Positions 53,101-64,000 of a DNA stretch of 64,000 nt are shown piece by piece (the first letter of the stretch is position 1; each line of letters begins with the position of its first letter). The translations under genes were made by a program, and so were the position numbers. The DNA is taken from assembly GCA_023374045.1 (NCBI GenBank), contig CM041776.1:143161296-143225295 (forward strand). The letters are read 5' to 3'. The notes beneath the pieces are model-generated. The model was given only the letters and a program-made list of their open reading frames with translations. It ran no database searches and was not told the origin of the DNA. The stretch comes from Limonium bicolor (Eukaryota; Streptophyta; Magnoliopsida; Caryophyllales; Plumbaginaceae).

Positions 53101-55870
53101 TCAAAAAGAGTACGTAGCTGTCAAATTTTATTTAGAAACTTGTATCATGTATTCTCAGTATATTGACTGACCTGGGGTGGTATTGAGTTGATAAGGCACT
53201 TACAACATTATAGATGTACCTGTCTAAGCCATCAAAACATGAGTAGATGAAGTGGGATAAACGGGGGGAAACAGTCTGGGAGAACAGAAAGAAAACGATG
53301 TTTGAGAACATATCAGTCCAGACCTCCATCCTGAAATCTCGGTCTTTCTGCATATCAGTCCTTCAGAGGCTTAAACGATGTTGTTGTTAATCTACCCTGG
53401 AGTTGAAATCATGGTGAAGCACTTAAACAATTGAGTAAGCAATTTGAAGTAGAAAGAAAATGAAAGTCAAACTATGAACAATAAAAAAAAAGAAAGATAG
53501 AAGAGGGTGTACCAGTGTTATGCTTCAGTCCTGCAGTCTTATTGTTGCAGTATACTAACTTACCAGAAGCTTTAACAACATCTCTTGGATTGTTTTTTTG
53601 GGTTTAAACCACAGATAGAAACCTTAACCAAGTAAGTAAATGTTAGGGATTAAAGTTCAAAACCGATATGAGAGTAACAGAAAAGAAATGAAGAACAAAC
53701 ATCTGACTGCACTGCTTCAGCTTCATAGTTTTTTTTTGGAAAGATTGAGTTCTGTATATGCTGTTACAGAGGCCGTGTAAGGGATTACACTGAGAGTTTC
53801 ATAAGTTTAAAGCCCTGCCAAATCATGTAGCTAAATGTTGAACCTTTTGGGATGAAATAGAGATCAAAATTTTAAGCAAAGAGAGGCGACATAGAAGAGT
53901 ATATCAGTTTACTATCTTCAGTTTTCTGCAACACTTGCAGTTTCTATATAATGACCTTTCAGTAACTTTACCTCGCTGTCCTGGGTCTGTATGAATCAAA
54001 AATCTGGGTAACACACTTAGCTTGGTAATTAATCAGGTTGAGGGGAAGTTGTAAGTCAGATTTTAGAACAGAAAGGAAAGATAGAGATGGGGTTATCAGG
54101 TTTGAGAGTAGCTTTCGATTCTGCCCAGTTTCAGTACCTGGACATATCAGTAACACTAACCAAATTGTGTTGGGCTGGATTAGAGTTTAAAAATGCGTAA
54201 GACTTCTAACTAGGAAGGTAAATGACTTGGGAGAAACTAGAAAACTGATTAGAAAACAGAAAGACAGCAATAAAAAGAAAAGGGTTGCATTAGTTATGGT
54301 TTCTGGTTTCTTCAGTAAGAACTCAGAGGGGGTGTCCCTTGCTGTATTAAGTGTGGTTTAGAGATAAGGTTATACCAGAGCACTTATCTATGGGGATGAG
54401 GTAGTTTAGGGAAGACTGGTGGTCAATCTGTAACAAAGAGGAGAGGTAGAAACAGATGTAGTAGTTCCTTTCTCAGTTTCAGATTTTGTCGAGTGTTAAT
54501 TTTCAGTTTTCTGTCTTGTTGGCATCTATGTCATTCTGGGTCTGGTGGAACAAAAACAACTGTCACACCCTAAGCTATGGGAGTTAGTAATGAGAGTAAA
54601 CTGAAACTTAACACAGGAACTAAATGGAAAACCGATGAAGGAATAGAGAGAAATCAATATCATACTTCAGTTTTACATTTCCTGAAACGTTGTCCTCTGT
54701 ATAACTGACGCAGAAGGTGTAGGAGAATTTGTATGGCTTACCAATAAACCTGAGATCTAGCTAATACATTTAATGAGGGTTGCAGGCACTGGGAGCAAAA
54801 CTAGAACTCAATCTAATGCCTTAAAACAGAAGTGGAGGAAATGGATGCACTGATGGTTGTTTCAGATTTCTGAAAACTGTGCTTCTGTAAAACGAAGTTT
54901 CAGAGGTGTTGTCAAGGTTGTTTGAGTTTAATTAGGGGTTTAAAACATATCCCACACACTTAGATAGAGAGGAATACATTCGAGGAAAACTAAAAACCCG
55001 CTTTGGAGACTTAAACAGGGAGTTAAATGAAGCTACAAGCAGACGTTGTATTTTCTATTTCTATGACCCTTGCTTCTGTATGAGTGATATATGAGTGACA
55101 TAAGAGTACTGTGTTGACTTGTTTATAAACTTAAAATCTAGCTAATACACATAAGTGAGACTATAAACACTTTGGGAGGGATTAAAAGACAGATACTTAA
55201 ATCTAAAAGAAAGATTGAAGTAGAGTCACCGAGTGTTGTTGCAGTTTTCTGCAGTCTATAGCCTCTGTATAATGGACTCTCTGAGGCGATGATAGCATTG
55301 CTTGAGTTGGGTTTTAGTTTAAAACCTCCCTAGTACATTTATCTAGTTAGGTGAAAGTTTTGTGCGGATTCGGAAGCAGTTTAATGAACTAAAAGAAAAG
55401 TTGGAGAAGAGATATACAAATTATGTTGTCAGCTTTTCTGTAATTGATGTTTCTGTACAACTGTATACAGGTGGTATAAGAGGGGTGAAATGGGTTGGAA
55501 AGGAACTTAGAACCGTGATAATACATCACCTAGGTGTTTAAGCACTTTGGGAAAAATTAGAAATCGATTTCAGGCAGTAAGAGTGAAGTTGGAATGGAAG
55601 TATTCGCATGTTGATGATTCAGTTTACTGAAACTTGTGCCTCTGTATGATCAATTTCCAGAAGTGTTAAAGGTGGGGTGTTGGTCTAATAATGAACCCAA
55701 ACCATTACAAATACACTTAGCTAAGTTGGTAAAACAGTTTGGGAGAGTTAGACATCAATTTGGCACCTTAGAGGTGAAGCTAGATGAGGTCATGCATGGA
55801 AATTGTGTGCAGATTTGGAAAATTCAATGCTTCTGTATAAACATGTTCTAGGAGGGGTCTAAAGATTTTA
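53100..55870 (+). repeat. Degenerate ~190-215-bp tandem repeats in the large LTR
   Basis: About thirteen diverged units. Each contains, in order: TTTCTGTATAA-like, TTTCAGAGGTGTT-like, TTGGGTTTGAGTTTAAAAC-like, ACACTTAGCTAGG-like, GGGAGAAACTAGAAA-like, and AACAGAAAGAAAAGT-like. Clear unit starts lie near 53750, 53943, 54127 and 54315. The same family in reverse orientation is in the CACTA (44530-46320). The ORF at 55636-55851 spans one unit and is not a conserved gene. Confidence 0.65.
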
Positions 55871-56477
55871 GTACTATGATAATAGGTTTAAAATATTGCT
55901 AACCTATTCATCTAAGAAAGGAATACACATTAGATAAGTCGTATCTATGTTATACAAACTTGTTACATAATTACCTCTTAAAACGCCCTAAGACATTAAC
56001 TAAGGAAAAGGGCTTATTTAACATGTAAGTAAATATATGAAATATCCTAGGAGTAAGTTAAGCCTAGAATTAATGCGCGTGGAGCTCTAAGAGTCAACAT
56101 AAACTAATCATGTAACAACATACCTAGGGGATGACATACGATATAAGGTGTCGTCACATGAAATAACAACTGACACATTGTTTTAATTAACCCTAGGACC
56201 GTAGCGAGCTCCGACCGGGACTTCGAGAGTGAGACAACTCGCGCTTTCAAATAAGGTATGGACATGTGTGGTTCGTATGTTGCCGTGTTACACGGCTTGT
56301 TTGCTTTGTGTGCTGGGTGCTTTTTGTGAAAATGACATAAGATCAAAGCATGAAATTGGATTGCTTGTTTATCATGTTGTATGATTGCTATATCATTGTT
56401 GAATATATCATTGCGCGCACACAGTAGTTTAGTCCCTTTCGCGTTATGGAACTTGAGATGAAACACAGCGAACTATG

Positions 56478-56633
56478 TAACCAAAGGAACTACAAAAAGG
56501 GAAACTCCTCTTAACTATAGAGGACCTCTAAAGACACCCACTATGGTGTCGAATCAAACCAAAGGAACTACAAAAAGGGGAAACTCCTCTAAACTATAGA
56601 GGACCTCTAAAGACACCCACTATGGTGTCGAGT
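56478..56633 (+). repeat. 79-bp direct duplication
   Basis: AACCAAAGGAACTACAAAAA through CACTATGGTGTCGA occurs twice (from about 56478 and 56557), nearly identical. Confidence 0.93.
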
Positions 56634-56651
56634 TATCAAAGATAATGATAA

Positions 56652-57200
56652 GCTAGTAACATTGAGAATGAATAGGGAGACGGACCCTTTGAATCCGGAG
56701 CAGAGGCTAGTAACATGGAAAAAGGAATAGGGAGACGGACCCTTTGAATCCGGAACAGAGGCTAGTAACATTGAGAATGAATAGGGAGACGGACCCTTTG
56801 AATCCGGAGCAGAGGCTAGTAACATGGAAAAAGGAATAGGGAGACGGACCCTTTGAATCCGGAGCAGAGGCTAGTAACATTGAGAATGAATAGGGAGACG
56901 GACCCTTTGAATCCGGAGCAGAGGCTAGTAACATGGAAAAAGGAATAGGGAGACGGACCCTTTGAATCCGGAGCAGAGGCTAGTAACATTGAGAATGAAT
57001 AGGGAGACGGACCCTTTGAATCCGGAGCAGAGGCTAGTAACATGGAAAAAGGAATAGGGAGACGGACCCTTTGAATCCGGAGTAGAGGCTAGTAACATTG
57101 AGAATGAATAGGGAGACGGACCCTTTGAATCCGGAGCAGAGGCTAGTAACATGGAAAAAGGAATAGGGAGACGGACCCTTGGTATCCGGGGCTATGGCCA
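56652..57200 (+). repeat. 109-bp tandem repeat, five units, each of two 54/55-bp halves
   Basis: Halves alternate between GCTAGTAACATTGAGAATG and GCTAGTAACATGGAAAAAGG, each followed by AATAGGGAGACGGACCCTTT and GAATCCGGAGCAGAG. Units are nearly identical until the last half (57175-57200). Near-identity implies recent expansion or homogenisation. Minus-strand frames across it are a by-product of the repeat. Confidence 0.96.
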
Positions 57201-58090
57201 GTAACTTTTAAAAACAACAGAGAGAGAAAGAGCTATCCGGGAATGGAGGATTAGCTATGGACAAGATGTACTCCAAATGGTGGTGAGAAGAGAATTCACA
57301 AGTAACCATTTAAGAAACAAGGAAAGATTGGCACCTACATGATATGGTCGCGGGATCTAAACTATACCCCCGACCTGGTGCAAAGAAAAAGAAAGAAAAT
57401 ACACATTATGAGAACAAGAGAAAAGAAATGAAAACACATAACGCTCGTACGATCCCATAGTGAGTATCATGGGTATTACATACCTATGCACACTTTTATT
57501 ATGTACATGATTGATGTTGTGATACTGGCAGCTCGTTGTGCTTGGTTGTTGTTGCTAATGTGTTACTACCTTTAAGTGTGTATGATACTATGATGTACTG
57601 TGGTGTGTTTTACAGCTTTATTATAGCATGTAAATTGACTTAATAATATTCGACCAAGTAGTCGTGTGGCCCGGTAACATGCGGGCTACACACGTTCATA
57701 CTCAGCGTAGTTTGCTGAGTCCTTCCCAAACCAAATTTTTACAGGTATTATGCCGGACGAACGGAGCGTAGGTGGGATGGCTATCATGGGGGTAGTCCAC
57801 ATGGCAAGACTTTAAGTAGTATGCTTTCTTATGTATGAGTTATGTTGTTTAAGTTGTTAACTAAACTGTAGATGCTCGGTACTTGAGTTGTACTTTATAT
57901 TGTATTTGGATTTCGTTAAGTTGGACTTCCAGTCATACAGACCGTAACTTGGAGTTAGTATTGTGGACTGTCAACCACGTGGGTGGTTGGCATCTGTAGC
58001 ACCCGAATAGAGTTCGAAACCGCTGCGTAGACTTCTCCTGCTAACTTAGGCGCGTCGTTTAATTATTGATTGTGATTCGGGGGTGTTCCA

Positions 58091-61000
58091 GAAAGCCGTT
58101 CTCAGTCATCGGTGAAAAGTGTGTGCACCACTTAATAGAAAGAATCCATACCCGATATATACCAAGATTGACATTTTCCCATATTCCCACTAGACTATTA
58201 ATTGCACGAGTGCAATACTAAAACACTCAGTCCTACAAAGTGCAGAAGCGTAAACCCTTAGCAGTTAATATTTAATGAGACAACCAGAAAGGAGGAACCA
58301 ATAATCATGAAAGTTATACATTCAAGGCTCAGTCAGTCACAACAGGCTGAGTTAGTCACACAAACAATTTCCTTTCAAGATTCATTCAAACTCATTTAGC
58401 GTTTCTCAAGACATTCCATAAAATTCGTCACCAAAAGCATCTGAGTACGAGAAATCGTACCTGGTATATGTAGTAGCAGTAACCAAACTTGAAAATGCGA
58501 ACTACTTCCACTAATCACCTATAATTAAAGTATTCCAAGCATTGATTAGTTAAGGTACTATAATGCTACACATCCTCCATTCCTATTAGTCTATAGTTCT
58601 GTTTTACAGTTACTCCCTCCTAGGGGTCTGGCTAGATCTCGTAATTAAAACTTTAATGCATACTTAACTTATTCCATTTACCCACTCCTGATTATAGGTT
58701 TAGTTTAATTAAACCCTTTGGTTATGCTTGGCTAACTTACTTTATCACCTATTCAAGGTTTAAGGTATGTATTTCCCCCTAATAGTCCACCTAGATGTCA
58801 CATTAACATTTGATATATATATAATTTTTTTTAAGTGTCACGTATGAATAAGGTTTATCCCAATTTTTCCCTCTTAATACGTTTCCCACTGGTATGTTAC
58901 TACTTTTATTTACTTCTAATGTTTATATATACACTTATTTTCCTTAGGATTTATCCAAAACATTCTTTAAGAAATTCTTATTGTATTTAATATTTAATAC
59001 CTTTTAGACATATCCACAACTGATATATGGTTTATAAAATAAAGTGTTTGCCCTCGTTTAATTAAGCATATTAACCTCATAATAATAATATGTAGTTTAG
59101 TTTAATACCTCGATTTAACATAAGTTCCTATTTTATTTTTCTCATATAAGTATATTTATGTGTAAACAAATTTTACTTCACCTAAAAGATAATACCCAAA
59201 ATATTTATAACATACTGATGTAAAATGTTAATTTAGGTTTAATTATTTTCCCCAACCTAAAAAGCTTATTAACAAACCATACTTTAATTTTTGTTACATT
59301 CAAAACCATATATTATAAGTTATTCTTATGAAAATTCCATAAACATAATTTTTAAACCTATTTACCCTTGTCCAAAAATTCCCAAATTTAATATATAATA
59401 ACTATAACATTTTATACATATTATAAAATTTTTATTTCATAAAAATATCTTTTTAAATTACCTAAATAATTCCATAATACTCGTAACTTGCAAAAATCAT
59501 AACTTATGTTTAAAAACTCAAAACCCATATTAATTTACATCAAAATAAAACTAGATTTTATAAGGAATCTATGGTTAAAATTTCAAGTCAAAATACATTC
59601 GGGAAGGCCATTAAATAAATCTAGCAAGTTAGGACTTTATTCTGGAAAACATATTCTCTTATTATATCTTAAATCCCCACGATCTAATCTTGGCCGTCCA
59701 TGTTTATTAACTGAGATCGGACGGCCCAGAACTCGCTAGTTCATCAGGCGTCTCCCCTTCGCACCCGAGTACTAATCACGATATCTCACAATCTACAGAA
59801 CGAAATTCGATGATTCTTGTTCCTATTGATTCGTAATCAAATTCCGGTTCTAATGGTACCGATTTCCCCAATTTTCATGCAGAATTAAACCGATTCGAAA
59901 CTGGGTTCGAATTTAGGGTTCACAGTTGAGTTCGAATTCAATTTCGACAAATTCTCCCATTGTAATGCATAATAGACTAAATTGGCATGTGGGTTTGATC
60001 GGTGATGAAATTTCGAATGGCATCAACGGAGCAATTTGATCAGAAACTCACCGGAATTGCATTAACGGGGTGAACCAAATCGAGAATTCTGGAAATCGTA
60101 TTTTATGTGCGGTTCAGGTATGCCTCTTCTCGAATCAACTCGCACCAACTGAGAGAGATTTGATTCATGGAACCTATCACAATCCAAACTAGCATGTAAC
60201 TCTAGATGTTAGTGGAAGAATCATTGATTTTGATGAACTAGGGAGAAAGTTACAGATCTCACAAGATCCGTGTTTACCTAGTTGGTTTCGGGATGAACTG
60301 GGCAGAATTACCACCGTGATCGAGTAGGCATCTTTAGACTGATTTATCTCCCAAACCAGTGCGAATCAGCCTTGGCCATCAACATGAAAGTTATAGAGGG
60401 ATTAAGATCTTCAAAACAAGCTAAAGAACACGAAATTTGGATGAGAAATGAAGAAGTTATGGCGTGACGAAGTTTACCCGATCTCAGGAAAAATCGGAAT
60501 TCTGGGTTACGAACTCGCGAGGAGGCAACTTTGGATCAACTTTCCGATCATTGTAGAAGGAGTTAGATGGTGTGTGAGTAATGGTTGGAAAGAGGAAAGA
60601 TAGGAGAATCGAATGAAACAAACGGCATACCAAATGGTGGAGGGTAGGGAAAAGATATAGGTGTCTAAAGATCGCCCCATGACATGCCAAAACCGCTGGA
60701 AACTCAACCGATTGAGTGACCGGTGCTGACTGGGCGCACACGTGTCCCTAGCCCTGGACACGTCAGCATCCTTCAAAATTTTGGCTCTAAACTTCAATTT
60801 ATCATAACTTTGGCTAGGATGATCCGTTTTTAACGTTCTTTTTATCGATCTTCTTGGTTTTCCATAACCTTTTTATTGGTATAGTTTTCTTGGCCTGATT
60901 TGACCATTCTCAAAAAGTCAATCCTACCAAGGCTTTTGAAGCTTCAAGGTTTCTATGATTTTATTTTGACTTTTAAGCCTTAAATCAATGTTCAAAGTAT

Positions 61001-61168
61001 TTCTAAAATCTTTATAATATAATTGGAGTGTCTTGAAATTTTCCCAAGATTTATTGACTTATAAATCTCACTATTAAATTCGTAATACCATATAATAAAT
61101 TAATATTTAATAGTTTCATTTAGGGTTTACCAAAAGAAATCCCCTAAATTAATTTATGGGGTATTTCA
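58091..61168 (-). repeat. Element D 3' LTR, inner piece
   Basis: It runs to GGGGTATTTCA at 61168, the reversed LTR start. The pieces 50125-50864 and 58091-61168 sum to 3818 bp, in the size range of the related LTRs (3417 to about 4500). Mostly AT-rich. It holds a nested GTCC/GGAC hairpin at 60722-60770. Confidence 0.75.
60722..60770 (-). repeat. Nested hairpin in element D LTR
   Basis: Outer arms GGTGCTGAC / GTCAGCATC and inner arms ACGTGTCC / GGACACGT around CTAGCCCT. Single copy; GC-rich against an AT-rich background. Confidence 0.7.
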
Positions 61169-61186
61169 GTCTACCCCCCTTAAAAG
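61169..61186 (-). other. Polypurine tract of element D
   Basis: Minus strand CTTTTAAGGGGGGTAGAC, beside the LTR; nearly the same as in element B. Confidence 0.9.
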
Positions 61187-61601
61187 AAACTTCGTCCCGA
61201 AGTTTAACCAACTAGTAGCTACTCACACCACATCAGGTGTGCTGTTAAGAATACCAGAATGTTCATCCAATAACAATCCCAACCAAAATTCCATACCAAT
61301 CCATACCAATTGTAACTTCTCCCACAATCTATTTCCACTCATTCCCATTTCCAAATTCCACGCAAGATTATTCATCGTCAGACCAAAACCAAGATTGTCA
61401 TAAATAGAAATCAAGAATCACACAATGTATAAATCAAGTACATGCATACACCTCTCCATCATTCTACTAACAAAACAAACAGGGCATAATCTGGATGAGG
61501 TGACGAAGGAAGAGTATGCACTACCCCCCCGAAAAGAGCCAAGGTACGCCCTCGTACCGCTATGAACAAGAACCCAGTAAAGGCAAGAATACAAGGAAAT
61601 A
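61187..61601 (-). other. Element D 3' untranslated region
   Basis: No supported gene. It contains ACTTCGTCCCGAAGT (61190-61204), a short palindrome; element B has AACTTTGGGGACAAAGTT at the corresponding place (27191-27208). Confidence 0.6.
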
Positions 61602-62480
61602 TCATGGGAATAGGTGTGGGTACTTCACTCTCATAGAGTCCTCAGTCTCCCAAGTAGCTCCTTCAACCCCATGATGCTCCCAAAGAACCTTCACCAGCTT
61701 GACTGATCTGCCTCTCGTTTCCTGGACTTTCGTGTCCAGGATCTGAATGGGAGTCTCCTCATATCTCAGTGTAGGTTCAATCTCTAATCTCTCTGGCTGT
61801 AGCACGTGAGAAGGGTCAGGTACATACTTCTTCAGCTGAGATACATGAAACACGTCATGTACCTTCCCCAACTCCGCTGGTAGGTCTAGTCGATGCTGCT
61901 GGGCCCACGCGCTCCGTAATCCTGTACGGACCAACATACTTAGGGCTTAGCTTTCCTCTCATCCCAAATCTGAAGATACCTCTCATCGGAGACACTCGTA
62001 GGAAAACCATATCACTGATCTGAAATTCAAGCTCTCTGGTACGCTGATCCCCGTAAGATTTCTGCCTAGACTGCGCTGCCCTCATGTGCTGCTGAATAAC
62101 CTGATGTCATCCTGCAGTCTCTGAATATACTCCGGACCAATCAAAACTGTCTCAGCAGGGTCATTCCATGATAAAGGTGTCCGGCACGGTCTGCCATACA
62201 GAGCCTGAAATGGGGCCATGCCGATAGACGAGTGATAGGAGTTGTTGTAGGAGAACTCTACCAAGTGTAGACGCTCTACCCAACTCCCCTGATAGTCTAA
62301 GGCGACCGCTCTCAACATATCTTCCAGTGTCTGAATCGTCCTCTCGGTCTGCCCATCTGTTTGAGGGTGGAAGGCTGCTAAGTCGCAGCTGAGTACCAAA
62401 TGCCTCCTGCACCTGACGCCAAAATCTACTAAGGAAACGTGCATCACGATCGGAGACGATCGTCTTCGGTACCCCATGGT
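61602..62480 (-). pseudogene. Element D integrase C-terminal half and chromodomain-like end
   Basis: The minus strand shows [20 protein letters not shown] (catalytic Glu block), [20 protein letters not shown] and [10 protein letters not shown], then FLRVSPMRGIFRFGMRGKLS, DVFHVSQLKKYVPDPSHVL and KLVKVLWEHHGVEGATWETE, ending YPHLFP at 61602. The last part is the chromodomain-like tail. Breaks lie near 62390 and 62090, and near 61890 where the frame changes within the region joining RITERVGP to LDLPAELGK. Confidence 0.92.
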
Positions 62481-64000
62481 ACCGGATGTGCTCCGTGGTG
62501 AACACCTCAGCTAGTTTGGGCACCTTCCATGTGTCCTTTATAGGTATGAACTTAGCTGTCTTAGTTAACCTATCCACTATCACCCAAATTGTGTTCAATC
62601 CACCTCTAGCTGGAGGGAGACCGACCACAAAATCCATACTAATATCGTCAAACTTCCAGCACGGTACCGGTAATGACTGAATCTGGCCTCCTGGTCGCCG
62701 ATGCTCGAACTTCACCTTCTGACAGGTGAGACATCGCGAGACGAAGTCTGCTACATCCCTCTTCATCCCGCTCCACCAGAATAACTTCTTTAAATCCTTG
62801 TACATCTTGGTGGCTCCAGGATGTACTGACAATGTAGAGGAATGAGCTTCAGAGAGAATCCTGGTCTGAAGTTCTGTCGCATCCTGAGGAACGCAGAGTC
62901 TGCCTCTGACTCGAAGGTGTCCCTCGCTGTCTAGCTCGTAGTCATACTTCAGACCATCAGTCAACCCATCTGCTAATTTCTGCCTGATACCCTGTAGATA
63001 CACATCACTGTCCTGAGCTGCATATACCTCCTCAGCTATCGTGGTCGTCTCTATGAGAGCAAGAAGTGAATGTGCTCTTCTGCTCAGAGCGTCTGCCACG
63101 ACATTACCTTTACCCTCAGTGTACTGGAGGTCGATATCATAATCAGCTAGTAGCTCGATCCACCGTCGCTGTCTCAAGTTCAGCTCCTTCTGGGTCCAGA
63201 TGTATTTCAAACTCTTATGATCTGTCATAATTCGGACCGTGGCTCCATACAGGTAGTGTCGCCAGATCTTCAAGGCAAAAACTATGGCGAGGAGCTCAAG
63301 GTCATGTGTGGGATAATTTTCTTCGTGCTTCTTCAGCTGTCGAGAAGCGTAAGCCACGACTCTGCCATTTTGCATCAATACTCCACCGATCCCCTTGCCT
63401 GAAGCATCACAGTAAACCTCGAATCCCTCATTTCCCTCGGGGATCACCAATACAGGAGCTGTGGTCAGAGCATCCTTCAGTGCCTGAAAGGAGACCTCAC
63501 ATGCCTCTGTCCATACAAACGGGCTATCCTTCTTCATCAGAGAGGTTAAGGGCTTGGCTAGCCTGGAGAAATCCTTCACAAAGCGTCTATAATAGCCAGC
63601 CAACCCAAGGAAGCTCCGAATCTCAGTCACTGAGCGAGGTCTGTGCCAGCTCTTCACCGCCTCAATTTTAGCTGGGTCCACTGAAACTCCCTCAGCTGAG
63701 ATCACATGACCAAGAAATGATACCTTGTCCAGCCAGAATTCACACTTGCTGAACTTGGCATAGAGTTGCCTCTCTCTCAGAGTCTCCAAACTGTTCTCAA
63801 ATGCTGCTCATGTTCCTCCCTACTCTTGGAGAAGATCAGAATATCGTCTATGAATACGACCACTGACTTGTCTAGCTGGGCTTGAAAGACCCTCTGCATC
63901 AGATCCATGAATCTCGCTGGTGCTTAGTCAGTCCAAACGGCATCACTGTGAACTCGTAGTGGCCGTATCTGGTTCGGAACGCTGTCTTCTCTATATCTGG
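62390..64000 (-). pseudogene. Element D reverse transcriptase, RNase H and integrase core
   Basis: From the right edge the minus strand reads [20 protein letters not shown], then (after a frameshift near 63928) [18 protein letters not shown], the catalytic RT motif. After another shift near 63790 a 542-codon frame gives [25 protein letters not shown], RNase H ([35 protein letters not shown] and [11 protein letters not shown]), VVADALSRR, the integrase zinc region ([10 protein letters not shown] and [16 protein letters not shown]), and core blocks [29 protein letters not shown] and [13 protein letters not shown]. It then loses frame near 62390. This is the best-preserved pol stretch in the window. 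Confidence 0.94.

Larger units (their letters stand above)
50865..58090 (+). repeat. Very large plus-strand gypsy LTR (about 7.2 kb), apparently solo
   Basis: It begins TGAAATACCCC and ends GGGGGTGTTCCA, with landmarks of the element B LTR in order near its right end: AAGGTATGG then CCGTGTTACACGGCTTG (56253-56300), GCTGAGTCC with acceptor-like TTTTTACAG (57745), and CCACGTGGGTGG (57975-57986). It is twice as long as other LTRs here; the excess lies at about 51360-55870. The flanks CCGAC and GAAAG do not form a target duplication. It could be a solo LTR after inter-element recombination, or a composite. Confidence 0.6.
50125..64000 (-). mobile_element. Element D: chromodomain Ty3/gypsy element, 5' part outside window
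   Basis: On the minus strand: RT (from the right edge), RNase H, integrase, chromodomain-like end (to 61602), polypurine tract (61186-61169), then 3' LTR in two pieces (61168-58091 and 50864-50125) separated by the large plus-strand LTR. The proteins are the same type as element B (Tekay/Del-like) but clearly diverged. Gag, protease and the 5' LTR lie to the right of 64000. At least four frameshifts are visible in pol. Confidence 0.9.

Noticed and set aside
55636..55851. 71-codon ORF MPLYDQFPEVLKVGCW as a gene
   Set aside because: It spans one unit of the degenerate ~200-bp repeat; neighbouring units do not keep the frame.
56607..57152. Overlapping minus-strand ORFs with repeats LLASAPDSKGPSPYSF
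   Set aside because: They are translations of the 109-bp tandem repeat in shifting frames; 109 is not a multiple of three, so no frame persists.

Overview
This window looks like intergenic DNA from a large, repeat-rich eudicot-type plant genome. Nearly every base belongs to a transposable element or its remnant, and I see no intact host gene. The plant assignment rests on Ty1/copia and Ty3/gypsy elements with plant-type protein signatures, a CACTA transposon, LTRs of several kilobases, and a captured fragment of the plant-type DNA polymerase alpha gene. I cannot name the species.

Layout, left to right. (1) 1-14440, minus strand: a decayed Ty1/copia element F. Its 5' LTR is at 13883-14440 and its 3' end lies off the left edge. 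(2) 3259-12790, plus strand: element A, a non-autonomous Ogre/Tat-like LTR element inserted into the gag of F. It keeps gag zinc fingers, a protease and a G-patch-like segment but no reverse transcriptase or integrase. (3) 14441-18300 and 30648 to about 31320: element E, with a broken unrecognised ORF, two TATA-type promoters and an interrupted 3' LTR. (4) 18301-30642, plus strand: element B, a complete 12.3-kb chromodomain gypsy element (Tekay/Del-like) with near-identical 3.4-kb LTRs and a GATAA target duplication. (5) About 31340-36347, minus strand: element C, a relative of B reduced to its 5' LTR and part of gag. (6) 36348-37279: an unidentified remnant rich in GTCCGG palindromes. (7) 37280-49612, minus strand: a solo LTR of the same lineage, split by a 7.8-kb CACTA transposon (39970-47800) that carries DNA polymerase alpha exons. 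(8) 49661-50124: a foldback MITE cut by the next element. (9) 50125-64000+, minus strand: element D, another chromodomain gypsy element, whose 3' LTR is interrupted by an unusually large plus-strand LTR (50865-58090) holding tandem repeats, a tRNA-like sequence and possible gene fragments.

The nesting gives a relative order: E before F and B; F before A; the solo LTR before the CACTA; the MITE before D; D before the giant LTR.

The most interesting structure is not a gene. At least three related LTR families (B, C and the solo LTR) each carry three or four copies of a GC-rich, roughly 37-nt palindrome at about 68-73 bp spacing. The palindrome sequence differs by family but the architecture is the same. 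In each, the array lies between a good splice-donor-like sequence and a conserved CCCCTTGGGG-plus-acceptor motif. An analogous cluster sits in the unrelated element A. An RNA signal restricted to unspliced genomic RNA, analogous to a retroviral packaging/dimerisation signal, would explain this placement. That is inference. A second unusual feature is a pair of spliceosomal-type introns at matching positions in the gag genes of B and C.
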